In this document: positions 7,810 to 12,752 of the stretch, piece after piece
Numbering within the stretch: position 1 is the stretch's first letter
Layout: each line of letters opens with the position of its first letter
Source: Bacteroidota bacterium
GTDB lineage: Bacteria > Spirochaetota > Spirochaetia > JABMQR01
Direction: 5' to 3'
NCBI GenBank assembly: GCA_013202335.1
Contig: JABMQR010000088.1
Location: forward strand, 1 to 12,752
DNA length: 12,752 nucleotides
The notes under the pieces: model-generated
What the model saw: only the letters and a program-made list of their open reading frames with translations
Databases searched by the model: none
What the model was told of the DNA's origin: nothing
Translations under genes and position numbers: made by a program

Positions 7810-8715
7810 ATGGGATCAACAGCTGCCGCCACTCTGCTTACCAAAGACGTATTAACTTATCAGGAATCAGAAAATAATGGAAAATCCATATTTAATGAAA
7901 TTTATCTTTTCATCTATCGCTACCCTGTTGAACGAGGGTATTTACAAGAAGAACTCGCCAGTGACTTTCTGCTCTTTCTGGTTCCTAAACTGGAAAGAAT
8001 TGTAAAACGGTATAAATATGAGGGAATCTCTTTTGAGGGATACTTACGTAATATTATTTATTGGCAAATAAAAACTTTTACACACATTCGAAAGAAGGCT
8101 CAGATTAAAGAGCAGATTTATACAAAGTTTTTTTATAATTGTTTTGAAAAAATCTCTTTTTATGACAGAGAACCGGACTCATTTGATGACGATTCTGTAT
8201 GTGAGAGAGAACAGCCTTATGCCAAACACGATGCTTCCCCTTATCTCAGCTTAACAAAGTCACTAAAAGGAAAAAAGAAAATTCTGGTTATTGCTTTGAT
8301 TCATGCCGATACTATTAAGAAATCTGTTGTTTCGGGAGTTGCTTCCACATGCTGCATTCCGGAAGAGCAGCTGAACACATGGATTCAGGAGCTTAAGGAT
8401 AGTCTGGACGGACGTTATGAAAAAGTTGAAAAGCTTAACAGCAAACGTAATTCTGTTTTTTTCACCCTATTGGAACTACAGACAAAACTGAAGGATCATA
8501 CTAAAGAGAATGATGCATACCACTCTGTCACCAGGAAAATATCACTCTATCAAAATCAACTAAAACATCTTCACACAGATTTAAAGCGGGCCCAGGGGAA
8601 AATACATTACGATAGCGTAGCAGAAATTTTGGACATTCCTGCAGGAACAGTTGCTTCAACAGTATTTTATGTAAGAAAATTATCTAAACAGTATATAAAA
8701 ACACCGATGCAATGA
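7810..8715 (+). CDS. sigma-factor-like DNA-binding protein of unknown function
   Basis: I do not recognise a named gene. Residues about 28-97 resemble sigma-70 region 2: helices containing RYPVERGYLQEELASDF, then YKYEGISFEGYLRNIIYWQIK (starting at 68) and a basic HIRKKAQ. The last 35 residues resemble a region-4 helix-turn-helix, HYDSVAEILDIPAGTVASTV (266-285) followed by RKLSKQ. The middle (about 150-260) is a highly charged, helical, probably coiled-coil linker rather than the short linker of ECF factors. The protein is soluble, 301 residues, with no signal or membrane segment. ATG 7810 follows GAGGAG (7795-7800) by nine bases. It stands alone behind a sigma-54-type promoter, 50 bases ahead of rdgB. 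It may be a divergent sigma factor, an anti-sigma partner or another transcription regulator; the sigma resemblance is by eye. Confidence 0.75.
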   Translation: MGSTAAATLLTKDVLTYQESENNGKSIFNEIYLFIYRYPVERGYLQEELASDFLLFLVPKLERIVKRYKYEGISFEGYLRNIIYWQIKTFTHIRKKAQIKEQIYTKFFYNCFEKISFYDREPDSFDDDSVCEREQPYAKHDASPYLSLTKSLKGKKKILVIALIHADTIKKSVVSGVASTCCIPEEQLNTWIQELKDSLDGRYEKVEKLNSKRNSVFFTLLELQTKLKDHTKENDAYHSVTRKISLYQNQLKHLHTDLKRAQGKIHYDSVAEILDIPAGTVASTVFYVRKLSKQYIKTPMQ

Positions 8716-8765
8716 ATTATAAAATTAACTCGACTCATCCTCGTATTTTCAGTATTGTATAGAGT

Positions 8766-9359
8766 ATGGAAATTGTATTAGCTACAGGCAACAAACACAA
8801 GAAACAAGAACTTTCACAAATCATAACATCACACCTTCTACTCTTACCGGAAGATATAGGTATCTCCTTTTTTCATGAAGAGACAGCTGATACGTTTATC
8901 GGTAACTCTATGGGGAAAGCCCAGGCATTGTTTACTGCGTGCAGAAAACCTGTCCTGGCAGATGATTCAGGTCTGATAGTACCTGCCTTGAATGGTGGAG
9001 AACCCGGTATTTACTCTGCCCGCTATGGATCTGACGAATCAGGGCATATCCTGTCTGATACTGAAAGAAATCTCTATCTATTAAATAACATGCGTACAAT
9101 TTTCGATCGCTCTGCTTTTTTTGTTTGCTGCATGACACTGATCCTCGATGAATATAGAGTTTTTACCGTACAGGAGACATTTCATGGAGAAATAATTTCC
9201 AATATGGAAGGAACCGGTGGCTTTGGGTATGATCCAATTTTTTATATACCCGAGTTAGGAAAAACCGCAGCGCAGTTAAGTGAAAGTGAAAAAAATAGTG
9301 TAAGTCACAGAGGAAAAGCCGGAATCAGAATGGCTGCCCTGCTTCACGATATAGTATAG
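8766..9359 (+). CDS. rdgB: RdgB/HAM1 family dITP/XTP pyrophosphatase
   Basis: This enzyme hydrolyses ITP, dITP and XTP to monophosphates, keeping deaminated purines out of nucleic acids. The phosphate-binding motif TGNKHKKQE is at 7-15. The catalytic metal-binding aspartate is D67 (or D66) in ADDSGL. PGIYSARYG (80-88), GTGGFGYDPIFYIPE (149-163) and SHRGKA (180-185) complete the family signature. The 197-residue length is normal. The ATG is only weakly supported by an upstream AGAG, but there is no room for a longer conserved N-terminus, because the family usually begins with the same strand. It follows the sigma-like gene by 50 bases on the same strand and may be partly co-transcribed with it. 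Confidence 0.93.
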   Translation: MEIVLATGNKHKKQELSQIITSHLLLLPEDIGISFFHEETADTFIGNSMGKAQALFTACRKPVLADDSGLIVPALNGGEPGIYSARYGSDESGHILSDTERNLYLLNNMRTIFDRSAFFVCCMTLILDEYRVFTVQETFHGEIISNMEGTGGFGYDPIFYIPELGKTAAQLSESEKNSVSHRGKAGIRMAALLHDIV

Positions 9360-9416
9360 GTAAAAAACGACATGGTTCGTAAATTCATAAAAAACAGTTA
9401 ATTAAGAGGTTAAAAT

Positions 9417-11219
9417 ATGGCTAAAGAAAACAACACAATTCCTGTTCGGTCAGAGGTCTCAACTGCTGACTGCTGGGATTTATCGAAACTGTACCCTACT
9501 CATGAAGAGTGGGAAAAAGATCTTGAAATATTTAAATCAGCTATTCCAAAAGCTGATGCATATAAAGGAAAGTTAGCAGAGAGTGCTGATATATTTCTCA
9601 GCTGTCTTGATTTTTTAAGTACCACTGGTTTGCTTGGTGAGCGTATTGGACATTATGCATTTCTTAGATATGCAGAAGATGCCGGTGACAGCAGCAATCA
9701 GTCCAGATATGGATTAGTAATGCAGGCTGAGACCGAATTTTCCGCTGCAATAAGCTATATTGATCCTGAAATACAGGCTATACCGGAAGATGTTATTACT
9801 TCCTATTTGCTTGACAGCAGGATCGGTGAATACAGTATTATGCTGAAAAAAATCCTGCGATTTAAGCCGCATGTTCTTTCAGCTTCAGAAGAGAGGCTTC
9901 TTGCACTGCAGGCGGAAGCTGCCTCTGCGCCGCAAAAAGCATTTGAGGCGCTTACCGATGTAGATCTCACATTCGGCACCATAGAGACTCCTGAAGGAGA
10001 GAAACCTCTCAGTCAGGGCAGTATTTCCTCTTTCCTGATTAATCCTGACAGAGCAATCAGAGAAAAAGCTTATAATCAGTTCTACAGCAGATTTAATGAA
10101 CACCAAAATACTATTGCGGCTCTTTATGCCGGGAATGTGCAGTACGATGCCTATCAGGCACGGGTTAGAAATTATTCATCTGCCCGGGCAGCTGCCCTAT
10201 TTCCTGATGATGTTCCTGAAGCAGTCTATGACAATCTTGTATCGGCTGTTCATGATGGGTTCCCTGCATTACACAAATATTATGCACTGAGGAAAAAAGC
10301 TCTTGGTGTTGATACGTTACGTCATTATGATGTGTATGTTCCACTGGTAAAAAATGTCTCCACAAAATATTCCTATACTAAAGCAGTTGATATAGTTATT
10401 AAAGCACTTGAGCCTATGGGTGAGGAATATACCTCAATACTAAAAGACGGGCTTTTGGGCTCCTGGGTAGATCGTTACGAAAATAAAGGAAAGCGATCAG
10501 GTGCTTTTTCTGCCGGTTCCTATATCGGGGATCCCTATATTCTCATGAATTATAAAGATACGGTACTCCGTGATGTTTTTACACTCGCACATGAGGGCGG
10601 TCACTCTATGCACAGCTGGTACAGTGTTAAGAATAACCCTTTCCAGCACTATAATTATACCATTTTCGAGGCTGAAGTTGCATCAACATTCAATGAACAG
10701 TTTGTAGCTAAATATCTTCTTGAGCATGCAGAGAGTAAGGAGATGAAGGCCTATATTATCGGGAAACAGTTGGATGATATTATCGCTACTATTTTCCGAC
10801 AGACAATGTTTGCTGAATTTGAGCATAAGACTCACCAAATGTATGAATCAGGAATTCCATTAACTGTAGACTCTTTGAGAACAGCATACCGTAAACTTCT
10901 TGAAGCATATTTTGGTCCTGAAATGGTTCTTGATGAAGTCAGCGACCTTGAGGGGCTGCGAATTCCACATTTTTACCGTGCTTTTTATGTCTATAAATAT
11001 GCTACCGGACTTTCCGCATCACTGGCATTATCCAAAAAGGTAATAGAAGGAGATGAGTCTGATCGGAATACCTATCTGAATTTCCTCAAATCCGGTGGAT
11101 CGAATTTCCCCATTGAATCTCTGAAACTCGCAGGTGTAGATATGAGCTCCCCGAAACCAGTAAGTGATGCTGTTGGGATTTTCACTAACCTGCTCGAACA
11201 ATATGAGAAATTATTGTAA
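9417..11219 (+). CDS. pepF: oligoendopeptidase F, M3 family zinc metallopeptidase
   Basis: PepF cleaves medium-length peptides, such as those released by Clp and Lon, in the cytoplasm. The zinc site is HEGGH at residues 392-396 within FTLAHEGGHSMHSWYS, with the third ligand most likely Glu420 in IFEAEVAST. RIPHFYRAFYVYKYATG (515-531) is the conserved C-terminal substrate-contact region. The N-terminal part (VSTADCWDLSKLYPTHEEWE) and the 600-residue length fit the PepF/M3B branch. There is no signal peptide. The start is backed by AAGAGGT (9404-9410), six bases upstream. It lies 57 bases after rdgB with no evident promoter between, so read-through from rdgB is likely. An intrinsic terminator follows. 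Confidence 0.94.
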   Translation: MAKENNTIPVRSEVSTADCWDLSKLYPTHEEWEKDLEIFKSAIPKADAYKGKLAESADIFLSCLDFLSTTGLLGERIGHYAFLRYAEDAGDSSNQSRYGLVMQAETEFSAAISYIDPEIQAIPEDVITSYLLDSRIGEYSIMLKKILRFKPHVLSASEERLLALQAEAASAPQKAFEALTDVDLTFGTIETPEGEKPLSQGSISSFLINPDRAIREKAYNQFYSRFNEHQNTIAALYAGNVQYDAYQARVRNYSSARAAALFPDDVPEAVYDNLVSAVHDGFPALHKYYALRKKALGVDTLRHYDVYVPLVKNVSTKYSYTKAVDIVIKALEPMGEEYTSILKDGLLGSWVDRYENKGKRSGAFSAGSYIGDPYILMNYKDTVLRDVFTLAHEGGHSMHSWYSVKNNPFQHYNYTIFEAEVASTFNEQFVAKYLLEHAESKEMKAYIIGKQLDDIIATIFRQTMFAEFEHKTHQMYESGIPLTVDSLRTAYRKLLEAYFGPEMVLDEVSDLEGLRIPHFYRAFYVYKYATGLSASLALSKKVIEGDESDRNTYLNFLKSGGSNFPIESLKLAGVDMSSPKPVSDAVGIFTNLLEQYEKLL

Positions 11220-11249
11220 TAAGTTAATTGCAAAAACAGCATTTTAATC

Positions 11250-11285
11250 AGTCCCTTGATCCTGCACAGATCAGGGGATTTATTA
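11250..11285 (+). terminator. intrinsic terminator after pepF
   Basis: TCCCTTGATC (11252-11261) pairs along its full length with GATCAGGGGA (11269-11278), with one T-G wobble, around a 7-base loop. The stem can extend by one or two pairs on the outside. The following TTTATTA is a modest T-tract. It sits between the convergent pepF and glycosylase genes. On the minus strand the stem is followed by few Ts, so it mainly serves pepF. Confidence 0.75.
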
Positions 11286-11299
11286 TATCCAGTAAATCC

Positions 11300-11932
11300 T
11301 CATTCAGGATCTTCTCCCGGTGCTGCATCAATGATCCCAGGGGCCTCCGCTACGGGAAGCCAATAGTGATATTTCTCAAAGATATTTCTGCAGTTCTTTG
11401 TAGGAATCGGGCTGCTTGAAGGAAGTTTAATACAGGATATTCTATTTAGTACATCTTTATATTGCGGATCTGAGTTCAGTAAGTTATCTGAATAGGTTTT
11501 AAAGCCTTTGGCAGAGGTACTGCCGTTAAAAAACAGCGTAGTTATTGTTGGATAAGCTTTTAAAAGCGGAAGTATGGCATTCGGGACTCCCTGCTCTATA
11601 CTCTGATCAAGGCTTCCCTTTTTTCTGATACAGGCTGCATAGACATCCCACAATGCTATATGATGATTCTTCAGGAACTTAACTCGTTTCTCGTAACTCT
11701 GTTCCCAGGGATCCTGCTGCTCACCTAGCAGCCGATAGATCAATGGCCAGAAATGATTCCTATTAAAGGCATAATACTGCTGCAATTTTAACGATTCCCC
11801 TCCCGGCATTGTTCCCAATAATAAAATTCGGGGTTTTTCTGGTAGTATTGGTGGAAAAGAGTATAATGTGGGGTGTTCAATGGAATCATTCATAGTATTA
11901 AAATACCGTATCTTACAAAGATCGTGAAGCAT
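11300..11932 (-). CDS. DNA-deoxyinosine (hypoxanthine-DNA) glycosylase, UDG superfamily family 6
   Basis: This family excises hypoxanthine, the deamination product of adenine, from DNA and starts base-excision repair. With a start at 11932, motif 1 is GTMPGGESL (40-48), followed by QQYYAFNRNHFWP (51-63), LWDV (94-97), FFNG (134-137) and the DNA-intercalation motif LPSSSPIP (170-177). These fit family 6 better than Mug or family 1 Ung. Translation could instead begin at the second Met (ATG at 11893, residue 14). That gives 197 residues and a more usual distance to the conserved SFPPI. Neither start has a visible ribosome-binding site, so I give the longest frame. The gene is convergent with pepF and divergent from tRNA-Leu(GAG). 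The C-terminal 20 residues after the last motif look like a lineage-specific tail. Confidence 0.85.
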   Translation of the reverse strand: MLHDLCKIRYFNTMNDSIEHPTLYSFPPILPEKPRILLLGTMPGGESLKLQQYYAFNRNHFWPLIYRLLGEQQDPWEQSYEKRVKFLKNHHIALWDVYAACIRKKGSLDQSIEQGVPNAILPLLKAYPTITTLFFNGSTSAKGFKTYSDNLLNSDPQYKDVLNRISCIKLPSSSPIPTKNCRNIFEKYHYWLPVAEAPGIIDAAPGEDPE

Positions 11933-11970
11933 TTGCTTACAAATTTGGTTGTTAAATATTACTCTAATAA

Positions 11971-11999
11971 TTGACTAACAACGCAGAATAGTGTAAATT
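11971..11999 (+). promoter_or_regulatory. sigma-70 promoter of tRNA-Leu(GAG)
   Basis: TTGACT (11971-11976, 5/6) and TAAATT (11994-11999, 4/6) are separated by 17 bases. The expected start near 12006 gives a pre-tRNA leader of about 10 bases. It lies in the 83-base divergent gap shared with the glycosylase gene, for which I see no convincing promoter. Confidence 0.6.
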
Positions 12000-12015
12000 T
12001 CCTTCTGTTACCAAT

Positions 12016-12099
12016 GCGGCAGTGGTGGAATTGGTAGACACGCTAGCTTGAGGGGCTAGTGGGCGCAAGCTCGTGGAGGTTCAAGTCCTCTCTGCCGCA
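12016..12099 (+). tRNA. tRNA-Leu (anticodon GAG)
   Basis: Class II cloverleaf with perfect acceptor stem GCGGCAG/CTGCCGC. The anticodon arm CTAGC-TTGAGGG-GCTAG gives GAG, reading CUC and CUU. The long variable arm is TGGGCGCAAGCTCGT and the T arm is GGAGG-TTCAAGT-CCTCT. The discriminator is A12099 and CCA is not encoded. No intrinsic terminator follows. The 153 bases up to the next gene remnant hold only a short palindrome, CTGATTAATCAG (12222-12233). Confidence 0.96.
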
Positions 12100-12252
12100 A
12101 CTTAATAAGTGGTTACCCTATAAACTAATACCGAATTTATTATAATTTTCCGGAATAATTGGAAACTGTGTGAGGATCCTGAAAATAAGGAATGTCTTCT
12201 ATCAGCTATGACGGAATTATGCTGATTAATCAGTTGATTTTGGGAAACAGCA

Positions 12253-12648
12253 TCAGTTAATCAATTCTTTTAAAAATACAATATAGAGTTCCAGTTCCTG
12301 TAGAACAAGTGGAACAACTTCTTTATATTTTTTTTCCAGAAAATCAATTCGGTCTTTGTCATACTCCAGCTCAAAATAGTATCTTTAAAAATGCCGAAAA
12401 CGCATAATTTCCTTAAGCAAATCGTATGATTTGTCTGTCAGTAAAGCTTTTCTTACCCCAGGAATTTCTACTACCATTCTCTCTAACAAATTTGCATGCA
12501 ATCTACTCTTTTCCAGGTTATTCTCAAATGCTTTAGAAATCCTTAAGAATGTTGTTTCAAGGCAGGTGTAAAAATCCGTGATTATTTCCGCAATAACAAT
12601 AAGATCAAAATGATCAGGAAAACCACTTCGCTTTTCAGAAAAGTTCAT
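12253..12648 (-). pseudogene. HEPN/HepT-like toxin-family gene with one in-frame stop
   Basis: Reading down from ATG 12648, the first 87 codons resemble HepT-like HEPN proteins of MNT/HEPN toxin-antitoxin pairs: DFYTCLETTFLRISKAF, LLERMVVEIPGVRKALL and a final RFRHF. A TAA at 12385-12387 then interrupts the frame. Translation in the same frame continues for 43 clean codons beginning RYYFELEYDKDRIDFLEKKY, to a TGA at 12253-12255. This looks like the second half of the same helical bundle. The stop falls in the segment where these proteins carry their R-x4-6-H nuclease motif, so a product ending there would be truncated. One base change in a lysine codon (AAA to TAA) would explain it. The N-terminus also looks short: a TGA lies five codons above the ATG and there is no ribosome-binding site. 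No nucleotidyltransferase partner is in the window. A sequencing error is possible. Confidence 0.65.
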
Positions 12649-12657
12649 ATATTTGAG

Positions 12658-12688
12658 GTTCTTTCAAAAGTATTAATTTTGAAAGAAC
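12658..12688. repeat. perfect 12-bp inverted repeat upstream of the HEPN-like gene
   Basis: GTTCTTTCAAAA (12658-12669) and TTTTGAAAGAAC (12677-12688) are exact reverse complements around a 7-base spacer. It ends nine bases before the start codon of the minus-strand HEPN-like gene. No T-run follows on either strand, so it is not a standard terminator. On the minus strand a TATAAT at 12735-12730 could give a transcript carrying this hairpin in its leader. An operator or a leader hairpin are the likeliest roles. Confidence 0.65.
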
Positions 12689-12752
12689 GACCTATAGTTA
12701 GAAGTTTTTGATTAGGTGTAATTACTTATATTATAACATAATACATATTTAT

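Noticed and set aside
11228..11419. Plus-strand 63-codon open frame after pepF
   Set aside because: It runs through the pepF terminator and over the 3' end of the glycosylase gene. It has no convincing ribosome-binding site and no recognisable protein features.
12222..12260. Palindrome CTGATTAATCAG and a nearby imperfect copy at the end of the HEPN-like gene as a terminator or repeat array
   Set aside because: The second copy is imperfect and there is no T-tract. It is compatible with chance in AT-rich sequence.
12016..12752. tRNA-Leu(GAG) as an integration site for an element carrying the HEPN-like gene
   Set aside because: I found no repeat of the tRNA 3' end downstream, and no integrase in the window.

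Overview
The window is a stretch of bacterial chromosome, AT-rich by eye (base composition not counted). It carries four tRNA genes, a compact proteostasis operon, a small group of regulatory and housekeeping genes, and one broken toxin-like gene. A spirochaete is the most likely host. This rests on the overall character of the Tig/ClpP/ClpX/Lon proteins and on a sigma-factor-like protein that I associate with spirochaete genomes. It is a judgement from memory, not a search. None of the four tRNAs encodes its 3' CCA.

Region by region: bases 1-700 hold tRNA-Lys(CTT), tRNA-Leu(TAG) and tRNA-Gly(GCC), the last followed by a clear intrinsic terminator. An extended -10 promoter follows at about 851-879, buried in a perfect 11-bp inverted repeat. 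It drives tig-clpP-clpX-lon-nrnA (969-7620), a tightly packed operon whose last two junctions are 4-base ATGA overlaps. The products are trigger factor, the ClpXP protease, the Lon protease and a DHH phosphoesterase of the nanoRNase/pAp-phosphatase type.

The next intergenic region contains a close match to a sigma-54 promoter (7751-7767) upstream of an undescribed sigma-like DNA-binding protein (7810-8715). Then come rdgB (ITP/XTP pyrophosphatase) and pepF (M3-family oligoendopeptidase), with a good terminator after pepF. Convergent to pepF is a hypoxanthine-DNA glycosylase gene on the minus strand. A second leucine tRNA, Leu(GAG), follows with its own promoter.

The right end (12100-12752) is AT-rich. 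It carries a minus-strand HEPN/HepT-like gene interrupted by one in-frame TAA at 12385-12387, and a perfect 12-bp inverted repeat lies just upstream of its start.

Taken together: folding and degradation of nascent or damaged proteins are under one promoter with a dyad operator that is neither CIRCE nor a recognised CtsR site. Peptide products can be finished by PepF. RdgB and the glycosylase both deal with deaminated purines, one in the nucleotide pool and the other in DNA. The most novel material is the probable sigma-54-controlled sigma-like gene, the operator over the protease operon, and the HEPN gene with its dyad.
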